Origin: Azospirillum sp. TSA2s | GTDB taxonomy: Bacteria > Pseudomonadota > Alphaproteobacteria > Azospirillales > Azospirillaceae | Length of the DNA stretch: 64,000 nucleotides | Direction of reading: 5' to 3' | Assembly: GCF_004923315.1 (NCBI RefSeq) | Contig: NZ_CP039650.1 | Coordinates: 930,001 to 994,000 of the forward strand | Shown: one piece after another, positions 52,309 through 59,885 of the stretch | How positions within the stretch are numbered: position 1 is the stretch's first letter | Layout: every line of letters starts with the position of its first letter | Position numbers and translations under genes: made by a program | Notes under the pieces: generated by a model | The model's input: only the letters and a program-made list of their open reading frames with translations | What the model was told of the DNA's origin: nothing | Database searches by the model: none

Positions 52309-52500
52309 ATGGCCGATAAGACCGTGAAAATCCGCTGCATCTCTGACCGCAAGCCCTGGACCGATACCAAGGAACTCGCCAAGGGCGAAGTGGTGGAGGT
52401 TCCCGCCGACGTGGCAAAGCTGCTGATCGACGCCAAGTTCGCCGAGTCCGCTCCGGACGATGCCCCCGTGGGTGTGCCGCCGGCCGACGCGGAGGACTGA
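52309..52500 (+). CDS. Small phage protein (63 aa)
   Basis: 63 residues: KIRCISDRKPWTDTKELAKGEVVEVPADVAKLLIDAKFAE, a short beta-strand plus helix form like head-completion or DUF7210-type accessory proteins. It has an acidic tail. It lies after the capsid stem-loop. Confidence 0.65.
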   Translation: MADKTVKIRCISDRKPWTDTKELAKGEVVEVPADVAKLLIDAKFAESAPDDAPVGVPPADAED

Positions 52501-52502
52501 CC

Positions 52503-52796
52503 ATGTCGGGCGTCTCAACGCGGGTGCATGCCGGAGCCGATGGGACGCTGACCTTCGAGCGCGTCCAAGACTGCGATCCGATCTTGGACGCGAACAAGGC
52601 GCTCCAGAATGACGGGGACGGCTACAGCCCATCCCGTGAGCTTCGTCGCGTCGCGTCAATCCCGAACGTGCTCATCGAAAAGTGGCTGAACGAGGAAGGC
52701 ATCAACTTCTTCAACCCGGACCACTGGCCTGCAATCCGCCGCAAGCTGAACAGCAACGAATACCTGTGGCTGCGCACTGCGCCGGGGCGGGTGTGA
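52503..52796 (+). CDS. Phage virion-associated protein (97 aa)
   Basis: 97 residues: TRVHAGADGTLTFERVQDCDPILDANKALQNDGDGYSPSRELRRVASIPNVLIEKWLNEEGINFFNPDHWPAIRRKLNSNEYLWLRTAPGRV. Such proteins stand after the capsid gene in many podovirus-like genomes; none has a known role. Close spacing (1-2 bases) shows the same operon. Confidence 0.75.
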   Translation: MSGVSTRVHAGADGTLTFERVQDCDPILDANKALQNDGDGYSPSRELRRVASIPNVLIEKWLNEEGINFFNPDHWPAIRRKLNSNEYLWLRTAPGRV

Positions 52797-52797
52797 T

Positions 52798-53415
52798 ATG
52801 GCGCTCGGCACGTTCGATGAACTCAAGGCCACGGTCGCCGACTATCTGAACCGTGCCGATCTGACCGCAGCTATCCCGACGTTCGTTTCCCTGGCGGAGG
52901 TGCGGCTCAATCGCGATCTGCGAACCCGCTTCCAAGAGACTCAGGTCACTCTGTCGACTGTGGCAGGCACCGCAACCGTTCCGTTGCCGGCCGACTATCT
53001 GGAGGCCCGCGGCATGGTCCGGCTGACCACGCCCACCGGCAACCTGACCTATCGGACCCCGGCCGACCTATCGGCGCTCTACGGCTCGAATTCCGGGGCG
53101 CCCGCTGCCTATACCGTGATCGGCTCCAACTTCAAGTTCGGCCCGGTCCCGGACACCGTCTATTCGGTGGAACTCACCTATACGGCCAAGGTTCCGGCGC
53201 TGAGCGATGCGGCCCCGACGAATTGGGTTCTGACCAACAGTCCGGACCTATACCTCTATGCCACCCTGTTGGAAAGCGCGCCCTACCTTCAGGAAGACGC
53301 GCGTATCACCGTTTGGGGGCAGCTTTACGACGCCGCGCTAGGTCGCGTGCAGCAGCAGGATGAACGCGCCCGTTGGCCGTCCTCCCCTCTCAGCATTCAG
53401 GTGACGCGATGGTGA
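52798..53415 (+). CDS. Head-tail adaptor protein
   Basis: 205 residues. GTFDELKATVADYLNRADLTAAIPTFVSLAEVRLNRDLRTRFQE is the phage-adaptor (gp6-like) N-terminus; the following ATVPLPADYLEARGMVRL and the helix LVESAPYLQEDARITVWGQLYDAALGRV-like end complete it. It binds below the portal and connects the tail. It overlaps the next gene (ATGGTGA). Confidence 0.82.
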   Translation: MALGTFDELKATVADYLNRADLTAAIPTFVSLAEVRLNRDLRTRFQETQVTLSTVAGTATVPLPADYLEARGMVRLTTPTGNLTYRTPADLSALYGSNSGAPAAYTVIGSNFKFGPVPDTVYSVELTYTAKVPALSDAAPTNWVLTNSPDLYLYATLLESAPYLQEDARITVWGQLYDAALGRVQQQDERARWPSSPLSIQVTRW

Positions 53416-53666
53416 GCGTTGAAGCCTCCGCTCCCGGCTGGGCGCGCCGTGTGGTCGATGACCTGAACGCGGAGCTTGACCGGCTGCGATCCCAGCGCCG
53501 CAACGCTCCCGTGCCGCTCCCGTCGTTCAGCAAGGCCGACCTGCCGGCGGCACCCTCCTATCCCCGCTGCATGATCTTCGTACCCGATGAGGCTGGAGGG
53601 GCAACCCCCGCTTTTAGCGACGGAACCACCTGGCGGCGCGTCGCTGACCGCGCCATCGTGTCTTGA
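53409..53666 (+). CDS. Small tail-region protein (85 aa)
   Basis: 85 residues: helix VEASAPGWARRVVDDLNAELDRLRSQRRN, then PLPSFSKADLPAAPSYPRCMIFVPDEAGGATPAFSDGTTWRRVADRAIVS. The second half (MIFVPDEAGGATPAFSDGTTWRRV) is a motif common in tail-fibre accessory proteins. It may be the attachment piece for fibres. Confidence 0.7.
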   Translation: MVSVEASAPGWARRVVDDLNAELDRLRSQRRNAPVPLPSFSKADLPAAPSYPRCMIFVPDEAGGATPAFSDGTTWRRVADRAIVS

Positions 53667-53674
53667 GGTGAACC

Positions 53675-55021
53675 ATGCCGAGTACTCCTAGCCCGCGCCT
53701 CCGTGCTGAGCTTCAGGCCCTTGGCGAAAACCTCAATACCTGGGGGGACGGCCGGCTCAACGCTGCGCTCACCCGGCTTGAAGAGGCGATTGCGGACGTC
53801 GTGCCCATCGCGGTCACCGGCACGTCCTATGTCCTGACCAGCACGAACTATGTGGCAGATGAAGCCCGCGGCGCTGCGCTGGTCATCACTGGCACACTGA
53901 CGGGCAACACGACCGTCACGGCCCCAACCGTCGAAAAACTGTACCTGATCGACAACCGGACGACACAGGGCGGCTTCAGCCTGACGATCAAGACGGCGGC
54001 CGGCACGGGCTACGCTCTGCGCCCCGGCCCGCAGTGGGTGTTCTGCGACGGAACGGACTTCACCCGCGGCGGCCCGCGCCTCGATCAGATGCCGTTGCCG
54101 ACCGGCCCCGTCGACATGAACACGCAGCGTCTGACCAACCTTGCGACTCCGACGGCAACCACGGACGCAGCGACCAAAGCCTATGCTGATGCACAGGCCG
54201 CCTCGGTCTCTGGCTATGCATCCGCTGCGGCAACGTCCGCCGGCAATGCAGCGACGTCTGCGACGAACGCCCACAACAGCGAGTTGGCGGCGGCAGCCAG
54301 TGCCGCAGCGGCGCAGACCTGGGACCCGACCAACTACGTTCCGAAAGCTGGGGCGAACCTGACCGGCGCGCTGAACGAAACCGCTGTGACGGTGGCGAGC
54401 GCGGCGACCGCGGACATCGGCGCGGCGGCGGGGAACGCCGTGCGCGTGACCGGCACCACGACCATTACGGCACTCGGCACAGCGCAGTCCGGCGCCCGTC
54501 GGCACGTCACTTTCTCCGGCGCGTTGACCCTGACCCACAACGCCACGTCGCTGATCCTGCCGGGCGCGGCCAACATCGTCACGGCGGCCGGCGACACGGC
54601 GGAGTTCGAGAGCCTCGGCTCCGGCAACTGGCGATGCATGGAATACAACAGGGCAAGCGGCGTCGCTCTGCCCGCGATTGGGAATGTGCTGGCTGTGCCC
54701 GTCACGCCGAAGGTGGCGTCTGTGACGTGGAGCAGCACGATCACCCTGGACCTGACCGCCGGCAACAAATTCCCCGTCACACTAGGCGGCGCCACGACCT
54801 TCGCCAATCCGACGATTACGGCAGCGATGGTGGGCATGGAGTTTACTATCATCCCAACGCAGGACGGGACGGGCAGCAGAACTGCCAGCTTCGGTTCCTA
54901 CTTCAAGTTCCCCAACGGGACGGCCCCGACCGCCAGCACGGCGGCCGGTAAGCGGGACCGCGTAATCTGCGAGGTGGTCAGCACAACGGCCATTGATGCT
55001 GTTTACGTGAAGGGGTTCTGA
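53675..55021 (+). CDS. Tail fibre-like protein
   Basis: 448 residues. The N-terminus (PRLRAELQALGENLNTWGDGRLNAALTRLEEAIADVVPI) anchors to the virion. The middle has GPVDMNTQRLTNLATPTATTDAATKAYADAQAAS, a hallmark of fibres, then an Ala-rich heptad region, and the C-terminus is beta-rich. It probably contacts host surface structures. Ala/Thr/Gly-rich composition and lack of Cys in most of it are usual. Confidence 0.8.
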   Translation: MPSTPSPRLRAELQALGENLNTWGDGRLNAALTRLEEAIADVVPIAVTGTSYVLTSTNYVADEARGAALVITGTLTGNTTVTAPTVEKLYLIDNRTTQGGFSLTIKTAAGTGYALRPGPQWVFCDGTDFTRGGPRLDQMPLPTGPVDMNTQRLTNLATPTATTDAATKAYADAQAASVSGYASAAATSAGNAATSATNAHNSELAAAASAAAAQTWDPTNYVPKAGANLTGALNETAVTVASAATADIGAAAGNAVRVTGTTTITALGTAQSGARRHVTFSGALTLTHNATSLILPGAANIVTAAGDTAEFESLGSGNWRCMEYNRASGVALPAIGNVLAVPVTPKVASVTWSSTITLDLTAGNKFPVTLGGATTFANPTITAAMVGMEFTIIPTQDGTGSRTASFGSYFKFPNGTAPTASTAAGKRDRVICEVVSTTAIDAVYVKGF

Positions 55022-55023
55022 CG

Positions 55024-55941
55024 ATGGACCACTTCATCCGTAGGCCGTCCGGATTGCTGGTGCCGCCGGAACCGCGCATCCACCGGCCCCATCTCTGCGA
55101 TCTGTTCGGCGGCAACATGATGGCCGGCTCGTCGCTGGTCCTGGTGCTGTTCAAGCTGTGGGCCGCAGGCGGCGGCGCAGGATGGGGTGGAACCAATCCG
55201 ACCGGTGGTGGCGCCGGCTATGTCGAGTTTTCAGCGCTCTTGGCCTCCGGCACTGCGATCACGATTGAGGTGGGGGTCCGTGGATGGGTCAACGGATACA
55301 ACTACTCCCGTCCGTACCCCGCAGGCGGTGGCGAAAACTATCTCGGTGGCGAGCATCCGCAGGGCGGCCAAGGTGGCGGGCGATCCGGCATTCGCATTGG
55401 AGCGACATACCTTGGCGTTGCTGGCGGTGGCGGTGGCGGAGGCGTTGACGCTGGCAAAGGCGGAGCCGGCGGGCCAAGCGGCCAGGACGGCGGCAGCAAT
55501 ATGGACTTCAGCGGCCTGACGTCCGCAGGCCGCGGTGCGACGTCAACGAGCGGCGGCGCGGGCGGATATGGTGACGGAGCCGACGGACAATCCGGCGCGG
55601 CTTTGCAGGGCGGCAATGCCGGCTTCTATTCGGCTGGAAGCTCAACTGGCGCAGGCGGTGGGGACGGCTGGTACGGCGGCGGTGGGTCCAACGGCTATCG
55701 GCGTAGCGGTGCGGGCGGCGGCTCCAATTACATCAACTCCGCACTGGCCACGGCCATCCAGAATTTGGGCGGCAACTGGCAAACACAGGCCAATGCGTCC
55801 GATCCGGATTGTGGTGGCGCTGGGCTCGGAAGTCCAGGCAGCGCCAATCCAGGCAATCACGGCAAGGTGGTAATATACATCAACAGCACTCAGTACGTCT
55901 TCAATGCGACGGGCGCCGATCAAACCTTGATTACTCCTTGA
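55024..55941 (+). CDS. Glycine-rich tail tip protein
   Basis: 305 residues. The first 50 residues (HFIRRPSGLLVPPEPRIHRPH and GSSLVLVLFKLWAAGGGAG) are followed by about 200 residues with runs of Gly (GGGGGGGVDAGKGGAGG, GGAGGYGDGADG, GWYGGGGSNGYRRSGAGGGSN). This resembles the glycine-rich polyGII-type adhesin domains of phage tails that vary with host. It ends in a beta strand, HGKVVIYINSTQYVF. Receptor use is unknown. Confidence 0.72.
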   Translation: MDHFIRRPSGLLVPPEPRIHRPHLCDLFGGNMMAGSSLVLVLFKLWAAGGGAGWGGTNPTGGGAGYVEFSALLASGTAITIEVGVRGWVNGYNYSRPYPAGGGENYLGGEHPQGGQGGGRSGIRIGATYLGVAGGGGGGGVDAGKGGAGGPSGQDGGSNMDFSGLTSAGRGATSTSGGAGGYGDGADGQSGAALQGGNAGFYSAGSSTGAGGGDGWYGGGGSNGYRRSGAGGGSNYINSALATAIQNLGGNWQTQANASDPDCGGAGLGSPGSANPGNHGKVVIYINSTQYVFNATGADQTLITP

Positions 55942-55949
55942 GGCTTCCA

Positions 55950-56537
55950 ATGATCCTTCCTGTTGCAATCGTAATCGATGGAAGTGTGATTGCGTGCTTC
56001 CGCGACGCAGCGCCGTTTATCTACGGCTCCGGCGATGATGCTGTTCAGCATCCATCCGATGCATGGGCGCTATGGAGCCCGAGCGATTGGGCAACCATGT
56101 GCCCCGGCTGGGGGATCCTGCCGCTGATCGATACGTCGCCTTCGGTTGCCGGCAAGCGGGCCGAACAGAAGCCCATGGCCGAATGGACCATCGGCGCCGA
56201 CGCCGTGACCGTCACATATCGGCTGGTAGACCTGACACCGGAGGAGGTTGCCGCACAGGGCGCCGCTCTGAAACAGCAGGTCGCAGCCGCCGTGCAGCGC
56301 CACCTCGACGCGACCGTTTCGCCTCGCAACTACACCTCTGCCGCCGCTGCTGTGAGCTACGTCGGCGACCCAAACCCACAGTGGGACGCAGAGGGCCGGG
56401 CGGTGCTGGCGTGGCGCTCTGCTGTCTGGACGGCGTGCTTTGTCGCGCTGGACGCGGTGCTGTCTGGTGAGCGCCCGCCGCTGACACCGGAAGAGATGGT
56501 CGCGGAACTGCCGCCGCTGATCTGGCCGGAGGCGTAG
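55950..56537 (+). CDS. Tail fibre assembly-like / DUF4376-type protein
   Basis: 195 residues: VAIVIDGSVIACFRDAAPFIYGSGDDAVQHPSDAWALWSPSDWATMCPGWGILPL, then VTVTYRLVDLTPEEVAAQGAALKQQVAAAVQRHLDATVSPRNYTSAAAAVSYVGDPNPQWDAEGRAVLAWRSAVWTACF. The last part, with VQRHLDxTVxxRNY...DPNPQWxAEGxAxLAWRxAVW, matches a phage family typically beside fibre genes. It may assist fibre folding or attachment. Confidence 0.75.
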   Translation: MILPVAIVIDGSVIACFRDAAPFIYGSGDDAVQHPSDAWALWSPSDWATMCPGWGILPLIDTSPSVAGKRAEQKPMAEWTIGADAVTVTYRLVDLTPEEVAAQGAALKQQVAAAVQRHLDATVSPRNYTSAAAAVSYVGDPNPQWDAEGRAVLAWRSAVWTACFVALDAVLSGERPPLTPEEMVAELPPLIWPEA

Positions 56538-56540
56538 CCG

Positions 56541-58046
56541 ATGCTGTCGAAAATCCCCTTCCAGCCGGGCGTGGTCAAAGACGACACCCCCCTATCGGCC
56601 GAAGGAACGTGGATTGATGCTGACAAGGTGAGGTTCGTGCGTGGGAAGGCGCAAGTCATCGGCGGGTGGGAGACCCTGACCACCTCCACTGTCAACGGCA
56701 TTTGTCGCGGGCTCCACACATGGGCAAGTAACGATGGCGCCCTGAACGTCGGTCTCGGGACGCACACGAAGCTCTATGCCTATCGCGGCGGCGGCCTCTA
56801 CGACATCACCCCGACGGGGCTTGCGGCTGGCAATGCTGACGGGACGGGCGGCGCGGGGTTCGGCACAGGCGCCTATGGCGTCGGCACCTACAGCAGCCCA
56901 TCGAGCGTGACGTTCTACCCGCGCACATGGACCCTGGATAATTGGGGGCAGAACCTCGTTGCCTGTCCTCGCGGCGGCGGGCTGTACGAATGGGCACTCA
57001 ACACCTCCAGCCCGGCGGCGCTCATCACGAACGCCCCGGCATCGTCGCAAGGTCTGTTTGTCACGCCGGAACGTATCCTCGTAGCCTATGGCGCTCATGA
57101 TGGGATCGCGACTGACCCGCTGCTGCTGAAGTGGTGCGATCAGGAAAACAACACGGCCTGGACCCCGAGCGCCACGAACCAAGCCGGCGACTATCGCCTC
57201 TCCGTCGGCTCCCGGATTGTGCGCGGCGTAGCGTCGCGCGGGCAGAACCTCATATGGACCGACTCTGCCCTCTACGGCATGCGCTACCTTGGCGACCCCC
57301 TGTTGGTGTTCGGCTTCACGCTATTGGGCTCCGGCTGCGGCCTGATCGGCCCCAATGCCATGGCGGAGAAGGACGGGGCGGCGTTCTGGCTCTCATCGTC
57401 CGGCCAGTTCTACGTCTACAACGGTGGCGCTCCAGCGCCGATCCCTTGCCCGGTGCGGGATTGGGTCATGGAGAACCTGTCCCATGTCCAAGCCGACAAA
57501 GTCTATGCATCCGCCAACGCTGCATTCAATGAAATATGGTGGTTTTATCCCGACGCTCGGGATGGAAATGAAGTCAGCCGATATGTAGCCTATAACTATG
57601 CGGAAAATCACTGGACCGTGGGGACATGGAACAGGACTGCATGGCGCGATGCTGGCGTTATGCCATATCCTGTTTCCGTGGATACGAACGGCGTGATTTA
57701 CTATCAGGAGCGGCTGCACTCCGCGAATGGCGGTGCTATCAGCGCCTCGCTGGAGAGCGCGCCTGTGGACGTTGGCGACGGGGATAATCTGATGCACGTC
57801 AGCCAGATCGTTCCGGACTTTGAGGACATGGAGGGGGCTGTCAACATCACCCTGAAATCTCGGCTCTACCCGTCTGCGGCGGAGACTGTCACCCCGGCGC
57901 AGACCGTAACGGCGATGACAACCAAGCTCGATACCAGGGTAACCGCCCGGCAAGTCGCGTTGCGGCTGGAGAGTGCGTCTGCCCCGTCCTTCTGGCGGCT
58001 CGGCTCAATGCGGCTGGACATCAGGCAGACGGGGGCGCGTCGATGA
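56541..58046 (+). CDS. Beta-propeller-like tail protein (P22 gp10-like position)
   Basis: 501 residues. FQPGVVKDDTPLSAEGTWIDADKVRFVRGKAQVIGGWETL starts it; repeated strands with W and G (LIWTDSALYGMRYLGDPLLVFGFTLLGSGCGLIGPNAMAEKDGAAFWLSSSGQFYVYNGG) suggest a propeller. Proteins with this start lie between capsid and ejection genes in podoviruses and are thought to form a tail hub (like gp10 of P22). The role is inference. Confidence 0.75.
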   Translation: MLSKIPFQPGVVKDDTPLSAEGTWIDADKVRFVRGKAQVIGGWETLTTSTVNGICRGLHTWASNDGALNVGLGTHTKLYAYRGGGLYDITPTGLAAGNADGTGGAGFGTGAYGVGTYSSPSSVTFYPRTWTLDNWGQNLVACPRGGGLYEWALNTSSPAALITNAPASSQGLFVTPERILVAYGAHDGIATDPLLLKWCDQENNTAWTPSATNQAGDYRLSVGSRIVRGVASRGQNLIWTDSALYGMRYLGDPLLVFGFTLLGSGCGLIGPNAMAEKDGAAFWLSSSGQFYVYNGGAPAPIPCPVRDWVMENLSHVQADKVYASANAAFNEIWWFYPDARDGNEVSRYVAYNYAENHWTVGTWNRTAWRDAGVMPYPVSVDTNGVIYYQERLHSANGGAISASLESAPVDVGDGDNLMHVSQIVPDFEDMEGAVNITLKSRLYPSAAETVTPAQTVTAMTTKLDTRVTARQVALRLESASAPSFWRLGSMRLDIRQTGARR

Positions 58047-58396
58047 TCGATTGGAGCGCGCCAAAGCTGCAAAAGGCCCTGGACTACGCCGGCAACACAC
58101 ACACGGTTGACGACGTCCGAGCGGCTGTGGCGCTGGGCAACATGCAGGTGTGGCCCGGCAAGCACTCCGTAATGATCACGGAAGTGGTCCAGTACCCGCA
58201 AGTCAAAGCGGTGCGCGTGTTTGCTGGTTATGGCGACCTTAAAGAGCTTCGCCAGATGGAAGGATCGGCTGTGGCCTGGGCGACTTCCATAGGATGCACG
58301 CGGTTAGAGGGGTTTGGTCGCGTTGGGTGGGGCAGGGTCTTGCGAGATAAGGGCTATCAGGCTCGGGTGTTTTGTTGGAAGTCTATCAAAGTCTAG
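58043..58396 (+). CDS. Acetyltransferase-like phage protein
   Basis: 117 residues: APKLQKALDYAGNTHTVDDVRAAVALGNMQVWPGKHSVMITEVVQYPQVKAVRVFAGYGDLKELRQMEGSAVAWATSIGCTRLEGFGRVGWGRVLRDKGY. The fold order and closing GRxGWxRxLxxxGY recall GNAT acetyltransferases of podoviruses, though the acetyl-CoA loop is unclear. It overlaps the upstream gene by ATGA. Confidence 0.72.
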   Translation: MIDWSAPKLQKALDYAGNTHTVDDVRAAVALGNMQVWPGKHSVMITEVVQYPQVKAVRVFAGYGDLKELRQMEGSAVAWATSIGCTRLEGFGRVGWGRVLRDKGYQARVFCWKSIKV

Positions 58397-58447
58397 CGAA
58401 TACTGCTAGACTATGGTAGTTTTTGCTAGACCAGCGTCGGATGACGC
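58390..58447 (+). promoter_or_regulatory. Leader with inverted repeat and third GCGTC stem-loop
   Basis: AGTCTAGC, GAATACT, GCTAGACT (58390-58412) is a perfect inverted repeat that overlaps the upstream stop codon. GCTAGACC recurs at 58425. GCGTC GGAT GACGC (58434-58447) forms the stem-loop also seen before the portal and scaffold genes, 27 bases from the next ATG. Confidence 0.55.
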
Positions 58448-58474
58448 CGGCCTTCCCAGCGATGGAGACGCCAC

Positions 58475-59881
58475 ATGTCCGGCGGCGGCAGCGGCAATAC
58501 CCAAACCGTTCAGCAGTCGGTTCCGCCCTATTTGCAGAACCAACATCAGCAGAACCTGACCGACGCAAACAACGTCACCGGCATGGAGTACCAGCCGTAC
58601 ACCGGCCCGCGCATTGCCGGGTGGACGGATGACCAGACGAACGCCTTCAACATGCTCCGCGGTTCGCTCGGGACGTGGCAACCGGCGGTGAACACGGCGA
58701 CCACTGCGGCGTCCGGCATTGCCTCCGGACAGCAGGCGGTTCCGCAGGTTCGCCCTGCATCTCAGCAGTTCAATGCGCAGAGCTACCTGTCGGCGAACCC
58801 CGACGTCGCCGCTTGGGCAAAGGAACAGGCTGTTGCTACTGGCAAGTCCCTGGATCAGCTTGCCAATGAGCATTGGAACACGTTCGGCATGGCGGAGAAC
58901 CGCTCGGGCGCCATGCAGGCCATCCAGGCGCCGCAGATGCAGGCCGCTCAGATGGACCGGGGTAACATTCGGGATGTATCGGCACAGAAGTTCACCGATG
59001 CCGACCTGAACAGCTACATGAACCCCTACACTCAGTCGGTCATCGACACGACGCTGAACACGCTCAGCCGGCAGAATGACGTTCTTCAGAACCAAGCGAA
59101 TGCCAGAGCGGCGGCGGCCGGGGCGTTCGGCGGTTCACGTCAGGCTGTGATGAACGCGGAGAACAACCGGAACTATCTCGATCAGGCCGCCACGACCACG
59201 GCGCAGCTTAACGACCGGAATTTCACGCAGGCGCAGAGCGCGATTGCGGGTGATCAGAACCGCGCTCTTCAGGCGGGCATGGCGAACCAGAACATGGACT
59301 GGAACGTCACCAACGGGAACGCCAACCTTCAGCAGCAGGCCAACGCCACGAATGCTGGGCTACAGTGGGATGCAACCGCGCTGAACGCCAATCAGGGCAT
59401 GCAGGCGGCGCTTGCGAACCAGTCGGCGGGCTTGCAGGGCGCCGGGCAGCAACTGACTGCGGCGCAGCTTCTGGCGGCCTTGGGCGGTCAGGGTCAGCAG
59501 TACAGCCGGAACGACGCCAACGCCTTGCTTGGGATTGGCGGCACGCAGCAGGCTTACAATCAGAGCAACCTGGACCTTGCCTACAACGATTTCCTGAACC
59601 AGCGGAACTACCTGTCGCAGCAGCTTGCAGCCCGGAACAACTATCTCAACCCCGGCATGTCGATGGGCGGCACGTCCTCAACGACGATGCCGGGCGCGTC
59701 GTGGCTTCAGGCGGGCATTGGCTCACTCGCGGGGCTTGGCGGCGCCTATTCGATGCTGACAGGCAACCCGATCTTCGGGACCGGCGGATTGCTCGGCGGC
59801 CTGGGCAGCAGCGCGGCCGGGACGATCACGGCCCCGATCCTAGACTCCACGGCCTCCGGGCTCGGCAGCATGATCGCGTGA
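58475..59881 (+). CDS. Internal virion/ejection protein with NPDVA-type motif
   Basis: 468 residues, rich in Gln, Asn and Ala. Residues about 98-140 read FNAQSYLSANPDVAAWAKEQAVATGKSLDQLANEHWNTFGMAENR, close to the NPDVA...HW..FG..E.R units of RTX/S-layer-type secreted proteins. Then follow an Asn/Gln/Ala helical region (DVLQNQANARAAAAGAFGGSRQAVMNAENNRNYLDQAATTTAQLNDRNFTQAQSAIAGDQ) and a hydrophobic Gly-rich end (ITAPILDSTASGLG). Typical of proteins that leave the capsid with the DNA. GGAG lies about 7 bases before the ATG. Confidence 0.72.
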   Translation: MSGGGSGNTQTVQQSVPPYLQNQHQQNLTDANNVTGMEYQPYTGPRIAGWTDDQTNAFNMLRGSLGTWQPAVNTATTAASGIASGQQAVPQVRPASQQFNAQSYLSANPDVAAWAKEQAVATGKSLDQLANEHWNTFGMAENRSGAMQAIQAPQMQAAQMDRGNIRDVSAQKFTDADLNSYMNPYTQSVIDTTLNTLSRQNDVLQNQANARAAAAGAFGGSRQAVMNAENNRNYLDQAATTTAQLNDRNFTQAQSAIAGDQNRALQAGMANQNMDWNVTNGNANLQQQANATNAGLQWDATALNANQGMQAALANQSAGLQGAGQQLTAAQLLAALGGQGQQYSRNDANALLGIGGTQQAYNQSNLDLAYNDFLNQRNYLSQQLAARNNYLNPGMSMGGTSSTTMPGASWLQAGIGSLAGLGGAYSMLTGNPIFGTGGLLGGLGSSAAGTITAPILDSTASGLGSMIA

Positions 59882-59885
59882 CGCC

